This document shows, one piece after another, positions 1-7,189 of a stretch of DNA of 7,251 nucleotides. The stretch lies in contig DJYL01000214.1 in assembly GCA_002448495.1 (NCBI GenBank), positions 1 to 7,251 on the forward strand. Direction: 5' to 3'. Both the position numbers and the translations under genes were made by a program. This DNA is from Pseudoselenomonas ruminantium (GTDB lineage Bacteria > Bacillota > Negativicutes > Selenomonadales > Selenomonadaceae). A model generated the notes under the pieces. The model was given only the letters and a program-made list of their open reading frames with translations, was not told where the DNA came from and ran no database searches. Position 1 is the stretch's first letter. Every line of letters starts with the position of its first letter.

Positions 1-848
<848 letters not shown>

Positions 849-891
849 TTATATTGCACCCGCAAATGATTCGGGTATATGTTGTAATCCT

Positions 892-2169
892 TTATTTTTT
901 CGGCAGCATAACCACCGCTACGGGCAGATTGGATGCTCCCGGCGGGGAAAATTCAAAAACGGTTTCCCCTCTGCCTGCGCTTTCGCCCAAAGAAGCAAGC
1001 TCTGTATTTTGGGCCAGCTGCCATTTGCCGGCCTCCCGCTGCGCTTGTACCGCATCGGGCTCCGGAGCCGTTCGGTCTCCAAAATAAGCCCGTTCTCCCG
1101 GTGTGGGAAATAACGTATAGGTCTTAGCAGCCTGAAAGCCGCGAATTGCTCCGGCATAAACCCCGCCCAGAGGACTCAGGTAATAATCGACACGGCCAGT
1201 TTCTATCGGCAGTTCAATCCGATAATTTATGCCATAATTCCCATAGTTAGTAACGGCACTGCCATCCGTCGCATCAATGCCCTTGCGGTATTTGTCCACC
1301 TTATCGTCTGCCAGCATAAAGAATACGCCGCCATCCTCACCGGGATTATAAACCTTACGCGCCGACAACACACGGTTCATCCCCTTGAACGTCCCGCGCA
1401 GGCGCATCTCGTCCTTGGGCAGAATCGGCAGGTTTTCTGCCGCCGTTACCGGGTCGCCATAAGCATCCAGCATGATTACGGAAACCAGAACACTATGTTC
1501 CGCATGAAAATCAAAAACACCATAAGTCAGCTGTCCCGGCTGCAAGATGGTTTCATTCATATTTTCCTGCAAAAGCCTCGACATGCCAGGCAGCAGAGTT
1601 ATTTTCTGATTTTTTTCCCCGCTGAAGTATTCCAGCTGGGTTGCCTTGCCCACCTTCAGATAGTCACTGCTGGGACGGCCGCTGCCGCCACGGGTAACGA
1701 CTACTTCATTGCGCCCGCTGTATTCGTTTTTCAGCACCACCGCCAATTTTTTAGGCTCGCTGCTATTGTTCAAATGGTAAAACAGTACACGGGCATCTCC
1801 CTGCACAGAATCCTGATAAAGAATGCCATTCTGTGTAACGTATTCCGGGCTATCCGAAAAAAGAAGTGTACCGCCCTCGTCCCGGCTGTCCATATCCCAG
1901 CGGGCAAGGCCCTTTGTTTTTTGCTTCGTCTGGCTGTCAGCGGTACTGCCTGCTGAATTCTTCCTTGTTTCCTCAGCCTGCAAAATATTCTTTATGCGGT
2001 CCAAAAATTTCGTTTCTGCCCCCTCCTTTGCCTGCTGCTTTTGCACCGTCTTGTCTGCGTGCACAATCGTGACCGCTCCGCTTGCAGCCGCATGGCGTGC
2101 CTGCGCCATAGAAGGCATGCAGATAATTCCCGCTGCCAGAACTGCAAATAATTTATTCGTACCTTTCAT
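892..2169 (-). CDS. Secreted protein of unknown function, 425 aa
   Basis: I do not recognise a named family with certainty. The first ~24 residues are a standard signal peptide: basic start MKGTNK, hydrophobic core FAVLAAGIICM, and an AQA-type cleavage site around residue 24. Residues 40-90 are polar, rich in K, Q, E and T, and look like a linker. From about 100 to 365 the chain looks like a mixed beta-rich globular domain, with LFSDSPEYV (103-111), GILYQDSVQGDARVLFYH (115-132), VYNPGEDGG (273-281), IDATDGS (298-304), NYGNYGINYRIELP (308-321) and LGGVYAGA (334-341). From memory these resemble extracellular modules of Firmicutes proteins, some carrying copper-amine-oxidase-N-like domains; I could not check this. 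There is no LPXTG motif, lipobox, catalytic signature or SLH domain. The chosen ATG lies ten bases after AAGGAAG (2180-2186); a TTG at 2172 is also possible. It follows the polysaccharide deacetylase by 31 bases, so an envelope role is likely but unproven. Confidence 0.85.
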   Translation of the reverse strand: MKGTNKLFAVLAAGIICMPSMAQARHAAASGAVTIVHADKTVQKQQAKEGAETKFLDRIKNILQAEETRKNSAGSTADSQTKQKTKGLARWDMDSRDEGGTLLFSDSPEYVTQNGILYQDSVQGDARVLFYHLNNSSEPKKLAVVLKNEYSGRNEVVVTRGGSGRPSSDYLKVGKATQLEYFSGEKNQKITLLPGMSRLLQENMNETILQPGQLTYGVFDFHAEHSVLVSVIMLDAYGDPVTAAENLPILPKDEMRLRGTFKGMNRVLSARKVYNPGEDGGVFFMLADDKVDKYRKGIDATDGSAVTNYGNYGINYRIELPIETGRVDYYLSPLGGVYAGAIRGFQAAKTYTLFPTPGERAYFGDRTAPEPDAVQAQREAGKWQLAQNTELASLGESAGRGETVFEFSPPGASNLPVAVVMLPKK

Positions 2170-2183
2170 CAAACAAAAACTTC

Positions 2184-2213
2184 CTTACTCATATTACGCA
2201 TTACTCATTAATC
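2184..2213. repeat. Short degenerate heptamer repeat (ATTACNC-like)
   Basis: On the plus strand three 7-base units run head to tail: ATTACGC (2193-2199), ATTACTC (2200-2206) and ATTAATC (2207-2213). A related unit, CTTACTC (2184-2190), precedes them, separated by two bases. The repeat spans the last codons and stop of the deacetylase and the ribosome-binding region of the secreted-protein gene. It is short and AT-rich, so chance is possible. Similar short tandem heptamers occur in intergenic spacers of several bacterial groups. Confidence 0.4.
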
Positions 2214-2998
2214 CTATGCTGGTGAATTCCCATACGGGTCATAACTTCACTCTTGAACAGACGCAGCTTGAACTCCATCAGCCCCAGACGGGGATGGGAA
2301 ATATTCGTGCGCTGCAACAAATAGGGATTGGTCTTAAAGGTATTAATTCCGCCATCGCCGGTTACTGCATTGAGGTATTCATTTTCCTGCAAAAGTTCCG
2401 GCATGCCTTCGTCATAAGCGCCATTGGGATAGGAGAAGCTGTAAATGGTTTTAAGCCCGTTCCACTCCATCAGAAGCTTGGAAAGTTTCATTTCCTCGGC
2501 CTGTTTTTCCCTGTCCAGACTGGTCAGCGGCTGATGGTTCGCCGTATGGCTGCCGATTTCGATTCCCCGTTTCTGCATATCCCGCAGCTGATTCCAGCTT
2601 AAATAACCTTTGCGGCCAATGCTGTTGGTCACCATATAAACCACAGCCGTCATATGGCGCTCCTCCAGCATGGGCAGGAGCGTCGTATAATTATCCTCAT
2701 AGCCGTCATCAAAAGTCAGTACCACAGGCTTTTCGGGAAGTTCCTGCTTGCCCTTCCTGGCCCGCATAAAGTCCTGCATGGTGATGGTGGTATAGCCCTC
2801 GGCCTGCAAGTAATCCAATTGTTGAGCAAAGTCGGCTGGCGGTACGGTATAAGCCCAGCCATCCTCCCCTACATCATCACTGACATGATGATATTCCAAA
2901 ATCACAACCCCTTGCGGAGCCGGTGTCAGGGTCAGCCAGGAAAAAAATACCAACAGGGCAAATGCCAATACCCCCAGCCCATATTTCATATAACGCAA
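2201..2998 (-). CDS. Membrane-anchored polysaccharide deacetylase (CE4/NodB family)
   Basis: This is a predicted metal-dependent N- or O-deacetylase acting on an extracytoplasmic glycan (peptidoglycan or an exopolysaccharide). Residues 1-9 are basic and residues 7-25 form one hydrophobic segment, an uncleaved anchor or signal peptide, placing the catalytic domain outside the membrane. ILEYHHVSDD (33-42) resembles the start of PgaB/IcaB-type deacetylases. NodB motif 1 is TFDDGY (95-100, D97/D98), motif 2 is SHTANH (150-155, metal ligands H151 and H155), and motif 3 is SYPNGAYDE (189-197). The D-H-H metal triad is complete, so the enzyme looks active. At 265 aa it is a single-domain form. The start is taken as TTG at 2998, because AGAGGG (3008-3013) lies nine bases upstream of it but 18 bases from the next ATG (2989). 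It begins 15 bases after whiA stops. The exact substrate cannot be read from the sequence. Confidence 0.93.
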   Translation of the reverse strand: MRYMKYGLGVLAFALLVFFSWLTLTPAPQGVVILEYHHVSDDVGEDGWAYTVPPADFAQQLDYLQAEGYTTITMQDFMRARKGKQELPEKPVVLTFDDGYEDNYTTLLPMLEERHMTAVVYMVTNSIGRKGYLSWNQLRDMQKRGIEIGSHTANHQPLTSLDREKQAEEMKLSKLLMEWNGLKTIYSFSYPNGAYDEGMPELLQENEYLNAVTGDGGINTFKTNPYLLQRTNISHPRLGLMEFKLRLFKSEVMTRMGIHQHRINE

Positions 2999-3007
2999 TC
3001 TAATAAT

Positions 3008-3013
3008 CCCTCT
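3008..3013 (-). promoter_or_regulatory. Ribosome-binding site that favours a TTG start for the deacetylase
   Basis: AGAGGG on the minus strand lies just upstream of, and touching, the whiA stop codon. Its spacing is nine bases to the TTG at 2998 and eighteen to the ATG at 2989, so the TTG is the better start. Either choice leaves the hydrophobic anchor intact. Confidence 0.55.
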
Positions 3014-3943
3014 CTATTCTGGCATTGCCGCCAATTCTTTCAATTTACGCATGCGATGGTTCATGCCCGACTTGCTGATGCCCAGCATTTCCGCCAGCTC
3101 CTGCAGCGTAGCATCCGGATTTTCCAGCCGGACTTTAGCCGCCGCCCGCACCTTGGGAGGCAGGTCTTTCAGCCGGTCTTCCGCTTGCAGACTGCGAATA
3201 ATATCCAGCTGCCGCCCTGCGGCATCCACCGCCTTTTGCAGATTTGCTGTTTCGCAGTTCACCAGACGATTGACCTGTTCACGAACTTCCTTGACATTGC
3301 GGGCTACTTCAAAGCTTTCCACAGCCTCGTCAGCTTCCATCATTCCCAAAAAGTCAATCACCGCATCCCCCTCTTTGAGATACACAATATAAGAATCCTT
3401 GCGATCCACAAAACCTGCCGGAAAGCCCATTCGCTTAAGCAAATCATAGAGCAGATTCCCCAGTTCAAAGCTTCCCGTGACCAATTCCAAATGATAGGCT
3501 GCTTCAGGGCGGTTCACACTGCCGCCGCCTTGAAATGCCCCCCGAAGGTACGCAATGCGGCAGCACGGCTTTTTGAGAATCCCGCGGTCATTTTCCATAT
3601 TGAGGCTGTCGTCATGGAGAAAGCCAATACGTGCAAACAATTCGTTGACCTTCAGGGAGGGCACCGCCCGTACAGTATAGCTGTTGTTCTTATTCAACTG
3701 CCGGGATCTGCGTACGGTAATCTCCGTACGCAGATTTTCCCCTTCGCTTTTCAGAAGCTGCAGAACCTTACGGGCCACCGCCGCATTTTTGGATGTAAAA
3801 TTGAGGCCAAAGGTATGCCCTGCACCCAGCGTCAGCGTTGCTCCCATGCGCAGAAGCGCGGCAAGTTCCGCCCCCCGGCAGCAGGAATCCTCATAGTAAC
3901 ACCTTGCCAGTTCGTTTTTCACCTCAGTGGCAAAGGATGGCAT
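3014..3943 (-). CDS. whiA: WhiA family DNA-binding protein
   Basis: WhiA is a DNA-binding protein made of a LAGLIDADG homing-endonuclease-like fold fused to a C-terminal helix-turn-helix. In Streptomyces it is a sporulation transcription factor; in Bacillus the orthologue (YvcL) affects cell division and chromosome segregation. The 309-residue length matches the family. Residues 1-110 form the WhiA N-terminal domain. The degenerate LAGLIDADG signature is YLRGAFQGGGSVN (132-144), followed by YHLEL (150-154). The C-terminal helix-turn-helix runs from LPPKVRAAA (261-269) through LQELAEMLGISKSGMNHR (280-297), a very characteristic stretch. The nuclease-type acidic residue is replaced in the GGGSVN segment, as is usual for WhiA. 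The ATG is preceded by an AAAGGGGG-AGG purine block ending four bases upstream. It sits 23 bases after yvcK, in the conserved rapZ-yvcK-whiA order. Confidence 0.97.
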   Translation of the reverse strand: MPSFATEVKNELARCYYEDSCCRGAELAALLRMGATLTLGAGHTFGLNFTSKNAAVARKVLQLLKSEGENLRTEITVRRSRQLNKNNSYTVRAVPSLKVNELFARIGFLHDDSLNMENDRGILKKPCCRIAYLRGAFQGGGSVNRPEAAYHLELVTGSFELGNLLYDLLKRMGFPAGFVDRKDSYIVYLKEGDAVIDFLGMMEADEAVESFEVARNVKEVREQVNRLVNCETANLQKAVDAAGRQLDIIRSLQAEDRLKDLPPKVRAAAKVRLENPDATLQELAEMLGISKSGMNHRMRKLKELAAMPE

Positions 3944-3966
3944 AAGCCTCCCCCTTTGATATAAAC

Positions 3967-5283
3967 TTACTTAATTTCGTATTTTTTCAAGGCACTGGGC
4001 TGAAGGTGATAAACCATATTCATTACCGCCTTGCTTAATTTATCCGGGTCATGACGGATAAGTTCCTGTTCATTGATGATATCCGCTTTGACAAAGCCCA
4101 CCCCCAAAGCATTGATGGCTTCCTCATCCACCTCCACAGGATATGCGCCTTTCCCTGCATAAAATTCCTGCATTTCCGGCGAAATCGGTGAATCATTGAC
4201 CAGCATATAGTCGATAATTCCCTTGCCGCCATGGTCAATAATGGCCTTGGCATGCATGGAGGCGGTGTAGCCGTCTGTTTCTCCGGGCTGGCTCATGACG
4301 TTGCAGATGTAGATTTTTATGGCCTTGCTCTTGCGGATGGCTTCCGCTACGCCATCCACCAAAAGGTTGGGCATAATGCTCGTATAAAGGCTGCCCGGCC
4401 CTAAGATAATGGCATCGGCATTTTTCAGGGCATCCAGCGCCGACTGCACCGGCTGCACATGTTCAGGAAACAGCTGCACCCGATGAATCTTCTTGTGTAC
4501 TTCGGGGATTTGCGACTCCCCTTCCACGATCGTGCCATCTTCCATAATGGCATCCAGACGCACATGGTCTTTCGAAGCAGGCAAAACCTGTCCCTTTACC
4601 GCAAGAACCTTGGAGGATTCCTGCAAAGCCTGTTCCATATCGCCGGTCACTTCATTCATCGCCGCGATAAAGAGATTGCCAAAGCTGTGTCCGGCAAGTT
4701 CCGATTTTCCCTTGAACCGGTACTGAAAGAGTTTTTCCATCAAGGGCTCCGTATCGGCCAGCGCCACCAGACAGTTGCGCAAATCCCCCGGAGGAATAAT
4801 GCCGAATTCTTCCCGCAAACGCCCGGAGGAACCGCCATCATCCGCCACCGTCACAACAGCCGTAACATTGCTGGTAGCCGCTTTTATCCCTCGCAGCAGC
4901 ACCGAGAGGCCATGACCTCCGCCCACCACCGTGACATTCGGCCCTTTGCCCAAACGCCGCTTTTCATAAATAATATCCACCAAACGCTCGGAATTATCCG
5001 GCAGCAGCACCATGATGACCGAACGAATGGTGTAGCGGGTAGCGGCCAGCATCAGCACGGTTCCCAAAATCACCACCAAAATTCCAATAAAGGTGGTAAT
5101 GGAATAATCATAGGTACCTTTCCAGAGATATACCGCCTGAAAGATGGCTTCCTCAATGGCATCCAGATATTTGTAGTTAAAAACCAACGCCAGTCCTAAG
5201 CTTACCAGCATAACACCGGCAGCAAACAGCAGAAACCAGCGCTTAAACTTCATGCCCGGATACAGCCATTTTATCAAATGCAT
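3967..5283 (-). CDS. yvcK: YvcK/GlmR-type gluconeogenesis and envelope factor, membrane-anchored form
   Basis: YvcK has a CofD-like Rossmann fold. In Bacillus subtilis (YvcK, also MgfK/GlmR) it binds UDP-GlcNAc, stimulates GlmS and is needed for normal shape and growth on gluconeogenic carbon sources. The catalytic-like core starts near residue 115: GGGHGLSVLLRG (121-132), VADDGGSSGRLR (146-157), PPGDLRNCLVALA (164-176), GHSFGNL (198-204), GPGSLYTSI (295-303) and NVMSQPGETDGYTA (328-341). All are family signatures. The protein has 438 residues, about 120 more than the soluble Bacillus protein. The extra N-terminus carries two hydrophobic segments (about 15-36 and 62-82) and a third short hydrophobic stretch at 88-95, so the core is probably tethered to the inner membrane. 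The start lies three bases after the rapZ stop, with GAGGAG (5293-5298) inside the rapZ end, indicating translational coupling. Identity is very secure; the membrane topology is inferred. Confidence 0.96.
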   Translation of the reverse strand: MHLIKWLYPGMKFKRWFLLFAAGVMLVSLGLALVFNYKYLDAIEEAIFQAVYLWKGTYDYSITTFIGILVVILGTVLMLAATRYTIRSVIMVLLPDNSERLVDIIYEKRRLGKGPNVTVVGGGHGLSVLLRGIKAATSNVTAVVTVADDGGSSGRLREEFGIIPPGDLRNCLVALADTEPLMEKLFQYRFKGKSELAGHSFGNLFIAAMNEVTGDMEQALQESSKVLAVKGQVLPASKDHVRLDAIMEDGTIVEGESQIPEVHKKIHRVQLFPEHVQPVQSALDALKNADAIILGPGSLYTSIMPNLLVDGVAEAIRKSKAIKIYICNVMSQPGETDGYTASMHAKAIIDHGGKGIIDYMLVNDSPISPEMQEFYAGKGAYPVEVDEEAINALGVGFVKADIINEQELIRHDPDKLSKAVMNMVYHLQPSALKKYEIK

Positions 5284-5286
5284 ATC

Positions 5287-6216
5287 TTAGCACTCCTCAC
5301 GCACGTGTTCCCACACATCGTTTTTCATCAAGTCCCGGTGTTCCAGCTTCACCGGCAGACCTTTATCCTTCAAGCGGTCAAAGATATGCTTGGCAATAAA
5401 GACACTGCGGTGCATGCCGCCGGTACAGCCCACGGCAATCACCAACTGGCTCTTGCCTTCCTTGACGTACTGCGGCACCAGAAAATCCACCATATCGTCA
5501 AGGTGTTTGGTAAACTGCTGCGTCACCGGCCACTTGGCAATGTACTCGGCCACCTCCGGCACCGCCCCACTCTTGTGCCGCATGGATTCGATGTAAAAGG
5601 GATTGGGCAAAAAGCGCACATCCAGCACCATATCTGCATCCAGAGGCATCCCGAACTTAAACCCGAAGGACAGCACGTTAATGCTCATCTGTTCCCCGTC
5701 GCTGTTACCAAAAATGCGGTGAATCTTATCCCGCAATTCCACTTTCTTGAGTTCCGAAGTATCAATGATATAGGTTGCCTTTGCCCGCGCCGGAGACAGC
5801 CGCTCCCGTTCCTTGGCAATGCCGTCCGAAATACGGGAGGACGGCGCCATGGGATGACGGCGGCGGGTCTCCTTGTAGCGGCGGATAATCACCGGGTCAG
5901 AAGCATCCATAAAGAGCATTTCATAAGGCACATCATCCTTGTCCATATCGTCCAGAACATGGATAAATGTATCAAAAAATTCCCGGCTGCGGGTATCCAC
6001 CACCAGTACGACCTTGCCCACATGGTCACCTGCATGCTTGCAGAGTTCCACAAATTTCGGAATAAAAACCGGCGGAAGATTATCCACGACAAAATAGCCC
6101 AAATCTTCCATATACCTACAGGCCTGCGTCTTGCCGCCGCCGCTCATGCCGGTGACAATCACCAGCCGAAACTTATCTTCCTTGGGCTGTTCCATTACTT
6201 CTGTTTCCTGTTCCAT
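5287..6216 (-). CDS. rapZ: RapZ/YvcJ nucleotide-binding regulator
   Basis: RapZ is a P-loop protein. In E. coli it is an RNA adaptor that directs the small RNA GlmZ to RNase E and so controls GlmS; in Bacillus the orthologue YvcJ hydrolyses nucleotides and affects competence. This protein has 309 residues, slightly longer than usual because of a short acidic N-terminal tail. The Walker A motif is GMSGGGKT (23-30). The hallmark GYFVVDNLPP is at 40-49, DTRSREFF at 74-81, and RRYKETRRRHP at 112-122. The C-terminal signature GCTGGMHRSV is at 263-272, where the M is unusual (K or Q is common at this position). The ATG at 6216 is preferred: AGGTGG (6222-6227) lies five bases upstream. A GTG at 6225 is in frame but less well placed. 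It begins 14 bases after the hydrolase stops and nearly abuts yvcK. GlmZ-type RNAs are not expected in this group, so the molecular role here is uncertain. Confidence 0.96.
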   Translation of the reverse strand: MEQETEVMEQPKEDKFRLVIVTGMSGGGKTQACRYMEDLGYFVVDNLPPVFIPKFVELCKHAGDHVGKVVLVVDTRSREFFDTFIHVLDDMDKDDVPYEMLFMDASDPVIIRRYKETRRRHPMAPSSRISDGIAKERERLSPARAKATYIIDTSELKKVELRDKIHRIFGNSDGEQMSINVLSFGFKFGMPLDADMVLDVRFLPNPFYIESMRHKSGAVPEVAEYIAKWPVTQQFTKHLDDMVDFLVPQYVKEGKSQLVIAVGCTGGMHRSVFIAKHIFDRLKDKGLPVKLEHRDLMKNDVWEHVREEC

Positions 6217-6221
6217 AAAGT

Positions 6222-6227
6222 CCACCT
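6222..6227 (-). promoter_or_regulatory. rapZ: Ribosome-binding site setting the rapZ start
   Basis: AGGTGG on the minus strand lies five bases before the ATG at 6216, in the 14-base gap after the hydrolase stop. It overlaps the alternative upstream GTG at 6225, which argues for the ATG as the true start. Confidence 0.5.
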
Positions 6228-6230
6228 GCC

Positions 6231-7037
6231 TTACTTACTGCCCAACACATATTTATAGACGGCCTGCGCCCAGCCATCCTCATCACAACTGCCCGTTATC
6301 GCGTCCGTTACCGCCTTTACTTCGTCCGTGGCATTGCCCATAGCCACGCTGAACCCCGCTGCCTTTAACATGGGCAGGTCATTGCCGGCATCACCAATAG
6401 CCATGGTTTCGCTGATGTCTACCGCCAGCATTTGCGCCAGTTTCACCAGTGCCGAAGCCTTGGACACGCCAGGGCTGATTATCTCGATGAAATCTGCCGA
6501 AGACTGCGTCAGCGTCACACGGTCACCAAACTCAGCCGTCAGCTGTGCCATCCAATCCTGCGTCACTACGGGGTCTGGTGTGATAATCAGCATCTTGTAC
6601 ATCTTTTCCACCTTTTCCCGCATACCGGCATAGCCGATATTTTCCCCAATAACCTTCTGGCTGTTCTCATAACGCTTGGAAAATTCGCCATAATCGGAGT
6701 AATACAGGCCGTCACCGCTGTAAGTCTGCAAATACCAGCCCCTTGCTGCCGCAAAGTCCGTAATCCGACGGCAAATATCTTCATCTAAATACTGCTCATA
6801 ATAAACCTTGCCGGCAGTAGACTTAATCAGCGCCCCATTGTAAGTGATGATGGGCACATCCAGCCCCAGAGCTTCAGCCACAGGCAACGCCGCCCGATAC
6901 ATGCGCCCGGTAGCAATGGTCACAATCGTACCGGCTTTAGCAGCCGCCTGCGCTGCGGCAATATTGCCCGCCGATACAGGCTTGCCGCCGCGCAGCAAAG
7001 TACCATCCAAATCCGTGGCCAAAAGTTTTATCGTCAT
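6231..7037 (-). CDS. Cof-type HAD-IIB hydrolase (sugar-phosphatase-like)
   Basis: This is a predicted Mg-dependent phosphatase of the haloacid dehalogenase superfamily, subclass IIB (Cof/YidA type), soluble and cytoplasmic. These enzymes dephosphorylate sugar phosphates, FMN or similar small molecules; the substrate here cannot be named. All four HAD motifs are intact in its 268 residues: motif I ATDLDGTL (7-14, nucleophile D9 and acid/base D11), motif II ATGR (42-45, T43), motif III lysine K193 in VSKASAL, and motif IV IGDAGNDLPML (214-224, D216 and D220). The C2 cap lies between about 80 and 190. The frame stays open 44 codons further upstream, but the start at 7037 is chosen because motif I then falls at the normal position and AGGGGG (7045-7050) sits seven bases before the ATG. 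It is the first gene of the minus-strand row, 14 bases before rapZ. Confidence 0.95.
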   Translation of the reverse strand: MTIKLLATDLDGTLLRGGKPVSAGNIAAAQAAAKAGTIVTIATGRMYRAALPVAEALGLDVPIITYNGALIKSTAGKVYYEQYLDEDICRRITDFAAARGWYLQTYSGDGLYYSDYGEFSKRYENSQKVIGENIGYAGMREKVEKMYKMLIITPDPVVTQDWMAQLTAEFGDRVTLTQSSADFIEIISPGVSKASALVKLAQMLAVDISETMAIGDAGNDLPMLKAAGFSVAMGNATDEVKAVTDAITGSCDEDGWAQAVYKYVLGSK

Positions 7038-7044
7038 AAAAATG

Positions 7045-7050
7045 CCCCCT
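7045..7050 (-). promoter_or_regulatory. Ribosome-binding site setting the HAD hydrolase start
   Basis: AGGGGG on the minus strand lies seven bases before the ATG at 7037. It decides for this start over the open in-frame extension up to 7169, which would run through the putative promoter region and add residues not seen in the Cof family. Confidence 0.7.
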
Positions 7051-7089
7051 GTGGTATTTTTATATTTCCTATTTACAATCAGTACTTCT

Positions 7090-7117
7090 ATTTTCTCACA
7101 TCCCGCTGAAATTGCAA
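7090..7117 (-). promoter_or_regulatory. Candidate promoter of the seven-gene minus-strand row
   Basis: Minus-strand TTGCAA (7117-7112) followed after 16 bases by GAAAAT (7095-7090) is the best sigma-A-like pair I can find before the hydrolase. The -10 is poor, with four of six matches to TATAAT. It would give a leader of roughly 45 bases. The AT-rich stretch at 7056-7070 contains TATAAA but has no matching -35. A promoter in this intergenic space is expected from the gene layout; its exact position is weakly supported. Confidence 0.3.
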
Positions 7118-7141
7118 GGGAAAACTCGAATATGTTATACT
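7112..7141 (+). promoter_or_regulatory. Extended -10 sigma-A-type promoter for the rightward gene
   Basis: TTGCAA (7112-7117) and TATACT (7136-7141) are separated by 18 bases. TGT directly before the -10 (7133-7135) makes the extended TGn element. Transcription would start near 7148, leaving about 40 bases of leader before the ATG at 7190. This is the clearest promoter in the window. Confidence 0.65.
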
Positions 7142-7189
7142 GTTTATGTAAATTCGCAAAATTCCACATTAGAGAGAGGATTCTTACTG

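Noticed and set aside
858..876. Small inverted repeat (ACCCG ... CGGGT) between the secreted-protein gene and metG as a terminator
   Set aside because: The stem is only five strong pairs and no T-tract follows on either strand. It may be incidental.
3511..3549. WhiA as an active homing endonuclease, given its LAGLIDADG-like segment
   Set aside because: The signature is the degenerate FQGGGSVN form typical of WhiA regulators, and the helix-turn-helix and gene context match WhiA.
2654..3964. A 436-codon open frame on the plus strand antisense to the deacetylase and whiA
   Set aside because: It covers two well-identified minus-strand genes, has a composition rich in H, Q, R and F with no recognisable motif, and is explained by the codon bias of the opposite strand.
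5278..6258. A 326-codon plus-strand open frame over rapZ
   Set aside because: It is the antisense shadow of a clearly conserved rapZ. Its histidine-rich composition reflects complementary codons, and no ribosome-binding site or family motif is visible.
7038..7169. A 44-codon N-terminal extension of the HAD hydrolase
   Set aside because: It would displace motif I far from the N-terminus, runs through the promoter region and lacks a suitable ribosome-binding site. AGGGGG before the ATG at 7037 fits better.
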